A DNA stretch of 64,000 nucleotides from Cardiocondyla obscurior (lineage: Eukaryota; Arthropoda; Insecta; Hymenoptera; Formicidae). Numbering within the stretch: the first letter of the stretch is position 1; each line of letters begins with the position of its first letter. Shown here one piece after another: positions 8,187 through 18,320 of the stretch. Location of the stretch: the NCBI RefSeq assembly GCF_019399895.1, contig NC_091865.1, positions 5,337,001 to 5,401,000 of the forward strand, given 5' to 3'. Both the position numbers and the translations under genes were made by a program. The notes beneath the pieces are model-generated. The model saw only the letters and a program-made list of their open reading frames with translations. It was not told the origin of the DNA and did no database searches.

Positions 8187-9122
8187 ATGTCAAAGAAAAT
8201 AAGCTCAGAAAAACTACAATTGGTAAACGAATTGCATACACCGGCGAGAAGAAATTTTTCTCGAAGACGTGTCATAGTGCGCGGGTATGATGACTTGTGG
8301 CAAGTTGATGTAGTCGAGATGCGCCCATACACACGTGTCAACCAAGGTTACCACTACATATTTACCGTTATCGATGTGCTGAGCAAGCATGCATGGGCTG
8401 TACCATTAAAGACAAAAAGCGGTATCGAAGTTGCAACAGCGATTGCAAAGATCTTTCGCAATAATAAAAGATGTTCGAATAATCTTCAAACTAATAAAGG
8501 AAAAGAATTTTACAACGCAAACGTACAAAAACTCTTGAAAAAACATAATATTAATCATTATTCTACATACACTGTAATGAAAGCGTCAGTTGTCGAACGG
8601 TTTAATCGAACGCTTAAAAACGCTATGTGGAAAATGTTTACACTCAATGGAAATTATAAATGGCTTGATTCACTGCAGCAGCTCGTTTTGGATTATAATA
8701 TGCGAAAACATCGAACTATTGGTATGCGACCTGTCGATGTTACCCCTGCAAACGCAGGCAAATTCTTGGCAACGGCCTACAGCCGCCTAAAGATTGCTGC
8801 TCCAGCACGGTTTAAAACTGGTGATTCAGTACGTGTTAGCAAATTCAAAACAATATTTGAAAAAGGCTATACATCAAATTGGACTACGAAAGTATTTACA
8901 ATCGTCAAAGTGCAAAAAACTAATCCTGTGACGTACTTGTTGGAGGATTCTTGTGGAAAACCTATCGCTGGAGGATTCTATGAACAGGAATTGCTTCACG
9001 TAAATAATGATGTATATCTTGTTGAAAAAGTGTTACGAAAACGAGGAAATAATGTTTATGTAAAGTGGCTGGGATTTAATAATTCACATAACTCATGGAT
9101 ATGCAAGAATAACGTTTTATAA
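8187..9122 (+). CDS. Retroviral-type integrase with chromodomain; active-site change (copy A)
   Basis: The protein has 311 aa, with the core at residues ~38-200 and a chromodomain at ~270-311 (VEKVLRKRGNNVYVKWLGF). The first catalytic Asp is D41 (QVDVVEM) and the Glu is E137 (VVERFNRTLK). The second Asp is replaced by Asn at residue 103 (LQTNKGKEF; copy B has Asp there). Integrases of this kind join Polinton ends to host DNA with 6-bp duplications. The reading frame is open but the enzyme is probably inactive. Confidence 0.9.
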   Translation: MSKKISSEKLQLVNELHTPARRNFSRRRVIVRGYDDLWQVDVVEMRPYTRVNQGYHYIFTVIDVLSKHAWAVPLKTKSGIEVATAIAKIFRNNKRCSNNLQTNKGKEFYNANVQKLLKKHNINHYSTYTVMKASVVERFNRTLKNAMWKMFTLNGNYKWLDSLQQLVLDYNMRKHRTIGMRPVDVTPANAGKFLATAYSRLKIAAPARFKTGDSVRVSKFKTIFEKGYTSNWTTKVFTIVKVQKTNPVTYLLEDSCGKPIAGGFYEQELLHVNNDVYLVEKVLRKRGNNVYVKWLGFNNSHNSWICKNNVL

Positions 9123-9210
9123 GTATTTGATACAATTAAAAAAAATTTTTTTTATTTACAATGTATAATATATAATGTATAATGTATAATGTATAATATA
9201 TAAAAATTTT
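9123..9210. repeat. AT-rich spacer with (ATAATGT)n between integrase and polymerase
   Basis: The short convergent intergenic gap has poly-A/T and a tandem ATAATGT array at about 9160-9200. It presumably carries the 3' ends of both transcripts. The equivalent gap in copy B is about 1.7 kb and full of other repeats. Confidence 0.6.
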
Positions 9211-10456
9211 TTACAACGGTATTTTATAATTTATATTGACTTGTGAAATACCATACATATTGTCACAAGCGTAATCACTTGTATCAAATCTATTAATGTC
9301 ACGTTTCATAATCTCATAAACGTCTTCGCACTCTATATGATATATAAGACTGTCTGTGTCAGTATACATAATTTTACATTTATTTTGATAAAGAGGTTGC
9401 ATGTACTCATGATGAAATTTATATAAAGATGTTTTAGATATGTCCAGAATGCACATTCCAACATAGATCGGTTTATTAAATTTTACTTCAAGTTTACGCA
9501 TTTCAATCGCTACCAGATTTTCGGCGAAAATGCTACGACTATGAAAATTCGGTTTCGAGATCAATGCCTCAGCACCAAATCTGCCCTCCCAATGTGTTAC
9601 GAGCCTTACATCAACATGATTACGCACGTTCTCCATAGTTTTTCCAAATACTGCATTATTCATTAATTTATACAAGTTTTTTTCAAAATCATTTTTTGCA
9701 AGCGTTCTAAATTTAGTATTAAATTCTATATAAACACGTAGCCATGGGGATTGTTTAAATTGTAATATGCGATGTATTTTTGTAAGATGCAGTCCATGAT
9801 TAATACATTCCTGTAAATTGCGATAATGAATGATGTAACGCTTCTTATCATATAAAGTTGCGAGAAGCTTGTCCTGCCGCTTACCGGGTGGCTTATCGCG
9901 CGTTGGACAGAATGGCAGGTCGGCATGCGCATCATGTAAACGTTGTGAATACTCTAAATCAACCTCGAAAATATAACCATTGGGTGAGTCTAGCGGCACA
10001 CTCATCACATCGAAATTAGAAACATTGTCAACCCATTGAAAATCGGCATATGGTAGCGGTTGACACATCGCCCATCCATACAAATTATTAACATCAAAAT
10101 ACATTAAATATGTTGATGATTTTGATGAATCGTATGACTGCATATACTTATTATTGGCACATGCATATCTGCTTGAGCATTGACTTAAACCGCCGCTTAT
10201 ACCACGTTCAATAAACATAATCATATCAATGTCAGTAAGAAGTTCAAATTTTACACCCGTGTGTTTTAACATCGCGTCCCACGTAAAACCTGGTAAAGTG
10301 TAATAATACGCGGGATCAAGTTTGTAACTCGCTATACAGCTGTCTCTAAAGTTTTCAAATATGTCAGCTAATAACAAGACATCAGTTTTTAAATACAGAT
10401 TACTGTATTCTCCGAGCGTTTGAATTGAGAATCGTTGCCAGATATCTATAGCGTGT
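9211..10456 (-). pseudogene. DNA polymerase B, C-terminal part (copy A)
   Basis: This part has the palm motifs DVNNLYGWAM (motif A, near 10090), NNAVFGKTMENVR (motif B, near 9640) and YTDTDSL (motif C, near 9350), as in protein-primed family B polymerases of Polintons. Compared with copy B it lacks roughly the last 100 residues, ending in an unrelated short tail. At 10456 the frame is cut by a solo LTR. The preceding polymerase segment lies inverted at 44999-45425 and the amino-terminal exon at 46166-47244. Confidence 0.9.
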
Positions 10457-11079
10457 TGTATAAAAATCAAACTTATAATATGAGTTTTACAAATGAGAAT
10501 TACAATTAACGCCGCGGGGATGTTACGCGGTCGTGGCCGGTTTATTTAACGCGAAAAGGCGGGTGTTAGTCCTTCGAATATGCGAGTTACGCGGAGACAC
10601 GCGTTGAGCACGTGGCCGGTAGATGAGATCCGCACAGAATCTATAAATGAGTTTCACGCTTGAGTTAGTCTTTAAATTGATATCTGTCTGTTTAACTGTT
10701 CTTGAGAACTTGCACTGAGTTTAAACAATGAGTCACAATTATATTAACCGTGAGTTCACACGCTGCGAGATGTGATGAGCTACTGAGCACGAGGTTCAAC
10801 ACGCCTCGTGCTGCAGGGTGATGTCTTCCAGACGATTCTTGGCGTGTTGCACACTGTGAAGATGATCTGGATGAGTTGTACTGGAGACAAGGCGATGAGT
10901 TGAACGATGAGTTGAACGATGAGTAAGAATTCTGAGAGAGGCACACTGCACGTTGCTGCACACGAGATGATGCTTGGCACGGCTGAGTTAATACTGATAA
11001 GCCTCGAGCCGGTAACGCCTTCGAGAATCGGAGGCAATTATCGAACGACGGATCGATATCGATTTGTCGCCGGCGATCG
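10457..11079 (-). mobile_element. 684-bp solo LTR, copy 1 (first part)
   Basis: Together with 44917-44977 this makes a 684-bp LTR (TGT...ACA ends), the reverse complement of the LTR at 45426-46109. The left flank is CGTGT (10452-10456) and the right flank CATTT (44978-44982). These pair with the flanks of the other copy rather than with each other, which records an inversion. The Gypsy element inserted at 11079/11080 with the 4-bp duplication ATCG. Open frames inside are not recognisable genes. Confidence 0.85.
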
Positions 11080-11430
11080 TGTGGGGACGATCCTCTTGCC
11101 CCTGGTGGATCGTTCACCGAGATGCTGGTAATCGGTAATGAGCGGGCAATTAAATAGAGTTTGAATTGTTACTAACACTTTAATTAACTTGTTTAATTAA
11201 CTTGTTGGGATTATACCGCTCGCCGATTAATACGTTTTCTACCGCACGCACGTTGCCTCTCTAAAACTTGTCAGAACAAGAGTGGGCTAAGAGACCGCTT
11301 GAGAAATATCTGAGGCGTTGGAGGAGAGATCATCGCTCGCGTGGTCTATGCCATGCGCGTAAGGGGAAACAGCGCAGGGACGCTGAAGCGCAGGACCGAG
11401 CGCAGGTCCGTACCTAAGTGCAGGCCTACA
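11080..11430 (-). repeat. Gypsy 3' LTR, 351 bp
   Basis: On the minus strand the LTR starts TGTAGGCCTGCAC at 11430 and ends CCCCACA at 11080. It is the same length as the 5' LTR at 44562-44912. A G-rich polypurine tract (minus strand TTTTGGGGGGAGTA, about 11431-11444) abuts it, as required for plus-strand priming. Confidence 0.92.
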
Positions 11431-11663
11431 TACTCCCCCCCAAAATAAAAATGTGGCACACATTTTAATTAATATAAAATTTGAGAGAATACGTACTACG
11501 GAACGCAAACAATTATAAAATTAACGCAATGGCGAAGTATTACAAATAGCGCGAGAACGCAGAAATATGAATTTAAGTGATTAAGTAGGTGCAACGACGC
11601 AAAGAAAAATAACACATAAATAAGTTATAAATTTGATATAACGGCGCAATATAATCGTAAATA

Positions 11664-13295
11664 TTATGACCCAGACTTAGCCGGTGGGTAACATTTAAGT
11701 ATCGAACGCAAGGAAGATTGCAAATTAGATGAGATAGACTTAGGCAATGGTTCATCGTTAAATGTAACGGAACACTTAGTAGGATTAGACATAGTTGTAT
11801 CAGAGATTTGCAAAGTCTCATGCGTAGCAATGTTATCAGGGATAAAGTACGCGGGTTTGAGATTCTCTATCGAGACACTACGGGGAACCTTGTTGATTTC
11901 AATTGTATACACACGGTCGGAATTGCGCTCGAGGATTTTATACGGGCCGGAGTACGGTCGTTCCAGCGACTTTTTGACTTTAACGAGCATAAACGCATGC
12001 AAACAAGAAGCAAGGTCTATAAAGAAAAATGCTCGAGATTTGTAATTGTGTGCGACGGGCACAGGTTTGACAGAGCGCATGTATTCTCTAAAATCTTCGA
12101 GAAAGATTTTAGGATCCGGTTTGAAATCGGGAGTAGAGAGAAATTCGCCGGAAATTCGCAAGGACGTTCCATGAAAGAAATCTGCTGGCGAAGCTTCTGT
12201 GTCTAAGCGCAAATGAGAACGTAGCCCTAATAATACGGTTGAGAGTGTGCGCGTCCACTGAGAGTTGGCATGACACATAATCGCAGCTTTGAGGCAGCGA
12301 TGCCAACGCTCAATCATGCCGTTGGACGCCGGGTGGTACGCGGTAGTTCGGATGCGTTGTGAACTGATTAACGAAAGTAAAGAGGTAAATAACTGAGACT
12401 CAAACTGAGATCCCTGATCGGTAGTTATCACCTGTGGAGAACCAAAGCGTGAAACCCAGTTATCATAAAAGGCACGCGCGACAACAGACGCGGATGTGTC
12501 CTGAAGAGGAACGGCTTCAGGCCAGCGTGAGAATCGATTTACCATAGTTAATAGGTAACGGTAGCCTTTGCTAGGCGGTAGCGGACCGACCAAATCAAGG
12601 TGAACATGGGAAAAACGCCCATCTGGAGCAACAAATTTGTTTGGATCGAATCTCACATGGCGCGAGATCTTAGATTGCTGACAGGCAATACAAGATTTAC
12701 AGTATGTTACAACGTCGCGATGCAAATTAGGCCATATGTAGCGCTGGCGGATAAGGCGATCCATGACTTTCGCACTCGGATGTGATTGCAAATGGTAAAC
12801 AGACAATAAGTCCTCGCGAAGCGTAGCAGGAACGTACGGACGAATATATTCGCTGGTGAGGTCGCAATATATAAGAGTGCGCTCTGGTCCCCAGGTCAAC
12901 TTCTTAAGTGACAAGGAGCATTTCGGAGATTCAAGTAAAGCAGCTAGCTCAGCATCATGATTTTGAGCATTTGAAAGAGTTTGAGGCTGAATTTGGTCTG
13001 GGAAGCAGAGAGCGTCAATACGAGAAAGCGAGTCGGCGACAACGTTATGACGGCCAGAGATATGTTTAATGCTAGTAGTGAACTGAGCAATAAAAGATAG
13101 ATAACGCGTTTGCCGCGGGGAAGCTTTCTCAGATTTTTGAGAGAACGCGTGGGTCAACGGCTTATGATCCGTATAAATCACAAATTCGCGGCCTTTGATA
13201 AGATGCTTAAAATATCGAACGGATTCGTATATTGCGGTAAGCTCACGATCGTATTCGCTGTATTTCACCTGCGTGGGTAAGAATTTACGAGAGAA
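11664..13295 (-). pseudogene. Gypsy pol, RNase H and integrase part
   Basis: The frame is open, from the end of RT/RNase H (FFSRKF...KYSEYDREL, TDHKPLTHAF) through an HHCC zinc finger (HLQSHPSAKVMDRL...CKSCIACQ). The integrase core follows with its catalytic residues in HLDLVGPLP, TTDQGSQFES and GMIERWHR. The 5' side is cut at 13295 by the Polinton target duplication GAAAGC (13296-13301). The domain itself looks intact. The rest of pol continues at 41353. Confidence 0.9.
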
Positions 13296-13301
13296 GAAAG
13301 C

Positions 13302-14075
13302 AGTAGATGTATATAGGCCGGTTCTGGACCAATTCGTATTAGAGTGTGTCCGTGTGACCTAGGGCAAGGGGTAATGACGTCACGCGGGGAGGGGTGTTTT
13401 TCCAGGAATCGCTCCTTTGTCTGCGATTCTCGGAACAGATTGTTTATAAATATAACAATAACATAAAAGTTATGAAATTTGATATTTTAATTACGTAATT
13501 TGATATTTTTAAAAATAGATAAGTGCGTTATCGCGCCGCGGTATTTTTCTGCGGCATCGCGAATTTCAAAGGGTTGGAATTTTTTCAAAAGGGGAAGGGG
13601 GTGTCTTATTTTTACAGGAGGTAAAGGGGGTGTTGGGGTGATCACGCGAGTCTTAGTCATGGCGTCGGCGGCGGCGAGCGGCGGGGCGGCGGCGGATCGC
13701 AAAGGATCGCGCGCCCATCGTTCCGTCTCGCTCGCACCCGTTCGCGCCGCCTATCGTTCCCTCTCGCTCTCGTTCACGCGTTCGTCACCATCGACTACGA
13801 CTCGCTCGCACCCGTTCGCGCCGCCTATTGTTTATCAACAATTTAGTACACGCTCATACGATTCGAATGCGGGTGACGCTGCACGTACACCCCCGGCTAA
13901 TCGCTCCTCCTTATTATCTTATTTCTCTCTCACTCAGATACGTATGTTGCATACGAACGAGGCAGACTCACAATTATAATAAAATGAAGGATGGAATAGA
14001 AGCGATTAAAAATGATACGTGCCGATTACAAAAGTATATATTTATTTTATGAATATGCGTTACAATATATTACAC
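13302..14075. repeat. Left terminal inverted repeat of copy B
   Basis: The repeat is about 774 bp and matches the reverse complement of about 40083-41346, minus a nested solo LTR. It includes a CG-rich block (13650-13830) with an internal direct repeat of the CTCGCTCGCACCCGTTCGCG type at about 13727 and 13801. The repeat ends near ATTACACATTTTT. Reading frames through it are not genes. Confidence 0.9.
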
Positions 14076-14079
14076 ATTT

Positions 14080-14641
14080 TTATACATTTATTACAAGCGC
14101 AAGTAGTTCGCAATCTACAATTTGTTGTTCGTCGAAGGAATCGCTGCTGCGTATAGCGCTCACTGCCTCGGTGCGATTCCTCGATGCGGAAGCGATTTTG
14201 CAAAATCGCTCGTATTTGTCGTCGATCTTCGGTAGGACTTTGTTAAGTACGTTGTACGTCAAAGAGACGCAATCATCGAAATCCAGCATTCGCGTGAACG
14301 TAGTTTCGGTCATGGCCATACGTGTGTCGATCGATTCGAGTCGTACAAGTTTCATTTCGTTCATGCGGCAAATTCGTACTGTGAGCGAACCTATGTTCGC
14401 AACGTCGTACGGTTGCTTCGGTCGATCGTGAAGCATATTCAGAATTGTCCATCGATGCTCGCACAGTTCTTTCCAGGTGTCGAGCGACATGGTTAATTCA
14501 TCTCCTCGATTATCACCTATGATGATTTCCGCAAAACAACGCGTACCAACGTTCACGCCGATCTCGAGATATTTGTATCCCGTTTGAGTCAGTGGGTATC
14601 GCCGGCAGAGTAAGCGCGTCACGTATCGTTTTGGCGAGATG
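14080..14641 (-). CDS. Conserved Polinton protein of unknown function (copy B)
   Basis: The frame is open up to a splice-acceptor-like AG at 14642. The core begins YKYLEIGVNVGT, followed by EIIIGDNRG, a WKEL segment and the C-terminal QQIVDCELLAL. It is homologous to the two-exon gene at 48716-49459 in copy A. There is no ATG near the front, so it needs an upstream exon. A candidate exon lies at 14721-14964, but the GT/AG pair I can see does not join in frame, so either a 1-base change or another splice site is involved. It is the gene nearest the left terminal repeat. The function is unknown to me. Confidence 0.65.
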
Positions 14642-14720
14642 CTGGAAATTAAATAAACGCAATTATGAATATAAGTATATTAATTGGAAGTAATTAATTT
14701 AATAAGAATGAAAAACTTAC

Positions 14721-14964
14721 TCGTTAAATTTTTCTCGCTAGATGAGGCTTCAGCACCGCAATCATTTCGACGCACTTCGTAACAGTTTCTCTCGTTGTAA
14801 TACATCGTCGTATTCGCAGTCGTAGTCGTAGAGGAAGTCGTTGTGCGTTGTGTGTAGTCGTTGCTGCGGCCAAAGCGAAGAATGTACTGATCGCACGATC
14901 TGAGGGTACCTCGAGTCGAGGACGGTTGCGAAAAATCCCCTCTTTCATTAATTAAAATTTGCAT
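14721..14964 (-). CDS. Candidate first exon of the preceding gene
   Basis: This open frame from an ATG at 14964 is rich in Ser, Thr and Asn. It ends at a GTAAGT donor (14720 downward), like the Asn/Ser-rich first exon of the copy A homologue at 48716-48840. The splice phase to 14641 does not match. A TATATTT motif lies upstream near 14980. Confidence 0.4.
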
Positions 14965-15101
14965 AGAGTGGGGAAATATAAAACGCAGTTAGAAAAATTT
15001 TTGGAGAGGGTAATTAAAAGAGGGGGTGATTGGGGAGAGGGTAAAATAATCGAAAGACGTACATGTATAGGTATGTGATACAAAAAAAGTTTTATTCAAA
15101 A

Positions 15102-15653
15102 TTATACGTCATCATTTTGATGGTTACGCCACCAATTGTACAGTTTAAATACATTTTGTACGGCGCAATTTTTGCAATGTCTTCTACAGCGGAAAGTATT
15201 CGAATCGTCCAAATCGTTGAGCGATTCAATGTTTTCAAAATTCTCTTCGATGTTCCTGACGATCAGATTGTCTGTGTAGAATTTGATATCATCATAGTCG
15301 TCGCCGTAGTAATCCTCTTCGAGCATATCTTGTAGCCAATCGCGTTTTTCTAGTCCTTTAACGTATACGATGGCGTGATCGTAGCAGTCCTCCTCATTCT
15401 GTAGGGCTCTGATGATCAGGCGTTTAACCCGACTGTATGGAACGTCCCCATCTTTCCACGCTATACCGTGATGATTTCGTACCAGCCAGGTAACGAGACG
15501 TCTGTCATCTCGCGATACTGCACCCCACGACATAGGAGTCGTAAAGACGTAATGCGCGAGAACGGCACCACCTCGCAGCACCGCCGCTTCCTTCACGACG
15601 AAACGTCGTCCAATGGGATAACCTTGCAGATCGACGAACGTTGGTGTGGACAT
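15102..15653 (-). CDS. Conserved Polinton protein of unknown function, 183 aa (copy B)
   Basis: The intact frame starts from an ATG at 15653. It is homologous to the 171-aa gene at 345-860, with the same TFVDLQG start, the VYVKGLEK motif near residue 92, an acidic variable stretch and a C-terminal Cys/His cluster (CRRHCKNCAVQNVFK). It is more acidic and slightly longer than the copy A protein. A nuclease-like fold is possible but unproven. Confidence 0.8.
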   Translation of the reverse strand: MSTPTFVDLQGYPIGRRFVVKEAAVLRGGAVLAHYVFTTPMSWGAVSRDDRRLVTWLVRNHHGIAWKDGDVPYSRVKRLIIRALQNEEDCYDHAIVYVKGLEKRDWLQDMLEEDYYGDDYDDIKFYTDNLIVRNIEENFENIESLNDLDDSNTFRCRRHCKNCAVQNVFKLYNWWRNHQNDDV

Positions 15654-15765
15654 GATGATGATGATGACGTTTGACGATGCGACTCAATCGAAGGAAGTTA
15701 CAATACTGAATACGCGCGAGCAAATTCATTGGTCTTGTTAATTTCCCCCTCCTTTCCAAATCGCA

Positions 15766-16050
15766 TTACTTTTTTAAATGCTTCGAGACAAAATCCGTCA
15801 CGCGTTCCTGAAGTCGTTCGGTTCGCGACTTTTTATCCGTTTGCGTGAATGCATCAACCACTGTGTTTCCCGAGGGTGTCACTCGATACGTCATTCCTCT
15901 GTTCAATAAGTGATCCGTCGATCTAGGATCCGTTTGCGTAGCTTTATCTTCCTTCATGCGACTCGCGTTCTCGCACCAACAAGACGGTTGATACTTTGAT
16001 GGTTTCATGACGACGATGACAATCTCTCTCTCTCTATCGACGTTACGCAT
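15766..16050 (-). CDS. Small protein with two TQT (dynein light chain LC8-like) motifs, 94 aa
   Basis: This frame from an ATG at 16050 sits between the 183-aa gene and the capsid gene, on the same strand. It contains DKATQTDP near residue 36 and AFTQTDK near 67, which fit or nearly fit the K-x-T-Q-T consensus bound by the LC8 dynein light chain, and it ends in a basic amphipathic tail. Copy A has no counterpart: the gap there is about 80 bp. The gene being real is inferred from its position and motif pair. LC8 binding is inference. Confidence 0.5.
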   Translation of the reverse strand: MRNVDREREIVIVVMKPSKYQPSCWCENASRMKEDKATQTDPRSTDHLLNRGMTYRVTPSGNTVVDAFTQTDKKSRTERLQERVTDFVSKHLKK

Positions 16051-16121
16051 ACGACGGAATGGAAGTGAATACGCAACGTTCGTCGATTCACCGCTTTACA
16101 TACACACGTCGAAGATCATTT

Positions 16122-17324
16122 CTACGTGATCTTACGTACAACGTTGGTCAACGGATTGTATTGAACCAAACGATCGTGTATGATGAGACAGTAAGCCGTG
16201 GTATTTGGCGCTACATTGTCCTTGCATTCAAACTCCAATCTCACGTCCACGGTAGCGGTTTTAACCGACTCGTTTTGACGCGAGCAGTCGATGATGACGA
16301 ACGGACCGTTGAGCAGAAACGACGTGACGGTGAGATTCGGTTCGAGATACTCGTAGCCGTAATACTCTTTGCAGAAACGCGCGTACGCGTCGTAGAGAAT
16401 CGCGTATCTACGTTTGCTAAAGTCGAGGTTCATATCGTCGTACGGGTAGCACTCGGAGTTGAGATAGAGCTTCACGTTGGTCAGTTTGCAGTCGTCGAAA
16501 CGACTGTTGTCCTCGGACATGATGTTCTTTCGACCCGTCTGCAGAGCGAAGATGACGTATCGAGGTTTCTCGAGTTGCGTGGCGGTCTTGATGGCCCACG
16601 AGTGCTTGGTCGTGAGTTGCAGTAGCGGAAACTCATACAGATCCCATGAGCGAAATCCCATACTGACGAATCGACCGCTCTCCAAGGTGCGCAACATCGC
16701 CAATTTCTTTACCTCGTTTAAAAGTACGTGAGGCATACGCCATTGTATTTTCAGCAAGTCAACCTTAGGCTCGACCGCGGAACTGCCCACCAGACAATTG
16801 TTGTCGTTGCGCGCTCGTATGAGAATCAATTCGTGACGAGCGTTGATCACGACGCGTCTATAGTCCTCGCAAAATCCCAGCAGCATGTTGAGCGGTACGC
16901 AGAAATTGAAGTAACCGTTTGCATTGATCGTGGGACTGAGCCATCCCGCGTTCCGCAGAATCACGCTCCTGTTGGACGAAACAGTCGCGTAATTTTTCAG
17001 CGTGCTGGTTATGCCGACATTTCGGTTACGATCGATCTCCACACCGTCGAGCTCGTATCGTATCTCGTCGAACATGAAGGCGATGCAGTTGTCTCCGAGA
17101 GTCACGTCAGCTCCCGCAACCACCTTGCCCTTCGTTAATTTTCCCTCGACGTAGAGAAAACTCTCGTGCGGTAGCGTGTACAGATCTTGCTGCTGTATCG
17201 GTATTCTTATCTCATCGCTGTGTTCGAACGTCGTATTGGCGAACGGATTGTAAGCGTGAGTCTCGATCTTGACGATTCGATCGTCGAAGACCGGTTCGTC
17301 TCGGATATTCAAAATGTCGGACAT
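16122..17324 (-). CDS. Major capsid protein, double jelly-roll (copy B)
   Basis: The protein has 400 aa from the ATG at 17324, the same length as the copy A protein from its inner ATG. Conserved blocks are IRIPIQQQDLYTLP, FDEIRYELDGVEIDRNRN, YFNFCVPLNMLLGFCEDY, LYEFPLLQ and IIDCSRQNESVK. It is intact, with no stops, and therefore a candidate for a functional hexon-like shell protein. It lies 3 bases after the stop of the upstream micro-ORF, which suggests coupled expression. Confidence 0.88.
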   Translation of the reverse strand: MSDILNIRDEPVFDDRIVKIETHAYNPFANTTFEHSDEIRIPIQQQDLYTLPHESFLYVEGKLTKGKVVAGADVTLGDNCIAFMFDEIRYELDGVEIDRNRNVGITSTLKNYATVSSNRSVILRNAGWLSPTINANGYFNFCVPLNMLLGFCEDYRRVVINARHELILIRARNDNNCLVGSSAVEPKVDLLKIQWRMPHVLLNEVKKLAMLRTLESGRFVSMGFRSWDLYEFPLLQLTTKHSWAIKTATQLEKPRYVIFALQTGRKNIMSEDNSRFDDCKLTNVKLYLNSECYPYDDMNLDFSKRRYAILYDAYARFCKEYYGYEYLEPNLTVTSFLLNGPFVIIDCSRQNESVKTATVDVRLEFECKDNVAPNTTAYCLIIHDRLVQYNPLTNVVRKIT

Positions 17325-17327
17325 CGT

Positions 17328-17525
17328 TCAGATAAAGTTATTTTGCACAGCGAATCCGAGCGATCTCAGAAATTCAACGTTTGTTTCGGTTAGTCTTTTT
17401 TTTCTTTTTCTTATCCTTTCGACGCTATTTACAGCGAAATGTTGTTGTTGCGGTTCAGGCTGTTGGATCGTCCCAGCACCGAAACTGATCGTTGTAACGC
17501 GACTCGTTTTGTTCGGTATTAACAT
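17328..17525 (-). CDS. Conserved micro-ORF between penton and capsid genes, 65 aa (copy B)
   Basis: The frame starts at an ATG at 17525, 6 bases after the penton-like stop. Its Gln-rich middle is not conserved, but the end (a run of basic residues, then LTETNVEFLRSLGFAV) matches the copy A ORF at 2139-2294. The start M-L-x-x-NKTS is also shared. No known family recognised. It could be a small virion cement or scaffolding protein, by position only. Confidence 0.7.
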   Translation of the reverse strand: MLIPNKTSRVTTISFGAGTIQQPEPQQQHFAVNSVERIRKRKKRLTETNVEFLRSLGFAVQNNFI

Positions 17526-17531
17526 ACCACG

Positions 17532-18284
17532 TTATCGTTGTGGCCGTCGTTGTTGTTGTCGCACGTGCAATTTGACAGTGATCTCCTCTCCGCGAAAGTC
17601 GAGCGGTCGACCGTTCTGGTTGGTGACGCGTATCGTGAGATCCGTAACGTATCGCACGATGATCGGCAGGTAAATGACTTGCGTGGGCGTTTCCGTGATC
17701 TTATATCCTGGTGGCACTTTCGGTGAAAACTCGTGAATCGTGTGCACGCGTTCGCCGTTGCAGTACGCTCCCGCGGTTACGTTACATTCGATGCGGATAA
17801 TATTCAGGTTGATTATATTGATCGGTAAGTCGGACTCGTGCCATTTTCGCGGCTGCAGTACGCGGTGTGGCGAGAATCCGAGAAGCGGCCCCAACGAGTT
17901 TGGTTTCGAAAAGTTTACCGTGTACGCTGATTTGATCTCGCTTCTCATAGTGTTGAAGTTTGCGCGAATCGTTATCGAGAAATCATCGTTCTTCTCGCTC
18001 TTCTCATTACGATTACCATCGACGGTGTCGCGTTGTCGCGGCATCGCATGTTTCAAAAATTTGTCTATTGCCTGTATCTCATACGATCTCTCGGGAATCG
18101 TAATTTCCTTGCCGTCCGTGCCGTAGTAAAATTTATTGTTTGTAGAATCGACGTTCGGTATGGTGTTGTAAGTCGCAAAGTCCGTGAGACCGAGCTCGTA
18201 ATCACCGTCGCTGAAATCCAACGCCGGTGAGTAGCTCGAATGGAGAACGCTGCTTTTACCGGTTAACGTGAGCGTGATCGACAT
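17532..18284 (-). CDS. Penton-like minor capsid protein, 250 aa (copy B)
   Basis: The intact frame is homologous to 2301-3056. It has the motif YELGLTDFATYNTIPNV near residue 28 and HTIHEFSPKVPPGYKI near 180, and it is predicted to be mostly beta-strand. The last residues are Arg/Gln-rich. Its position next to the capsid gene supports a penton role. No diagnostic motif proves it. Confidence 0.68.
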   Translation of the reverse strand: MSITLTLTGKSSVLHSSYSPALDFSDGDYELGLTDFATYNTIPNVDSTNNKFYYGTDGKEITIPERSYEIQAIDKFLKHAMPRQRDTVDGNRNEKSEKNDDFSITIRANFNTMRSEIKSAYTVNFSKPNSLGPLLGFSPHRVLQPRKWHESDLPINIINLNIIRIECNVTAGAYCNGERVHTIHEFSPKVPPGYKITETPTQVIYLPIIVRYVTDLTIRVTNQNGRPLDFRGEEITVKLHVRQQQRRPQR

Positions 18285-18320
18285 GTTTGAAGCGATACTG
18301 AGGCGAAGTATGTCGCGACG

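Larger units (their letters stand above)
1..10456. mobile_element. Polinton/adintovirus-like copy A, left segment
   Basis: This is the left part of an AT-rich Polinton/Maverick-type element that starts before the window. Gene order is an unknown 171-aa gene, capsid protein, a micro-ORF, penton-like protein, protease, core peptide, PLA2 and a small unknown protein, all on the minus strand. These are followed by the plus-strand ATPase, an unknown gene, a fibre-like protein and integrase, and then the minus-strand polymerase. The order matches copy B at 13302-41346 gene by gene. No left terminal repeat is in view. Several genes are broken, so this is an old copy. The segment ends at 10456, where a solo LTR interrupts the polymerase gene. 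Confidence 0.9.

Noticed and set aside
10692..11131. Ser-rich 139-141 aa frames, repeated at 45455-45874
   Set aside because: They are within the two 684-bp solo LTRs. The duplication explains their apparent conservation.
13487..13979. Arg/Ser-rich frames in the terminal repeat (and mirrored at 40109-41014)
   Set aside because: They lie in the CG-rich terminal repeat on both ends and have no domain or conserved start.
14080..14964. A clean two-exon model for the copy B end gene
   Set aside because: The visible GT donor at 14720 and AG at 14642 do not keep the frame, so the exons are listed separately.
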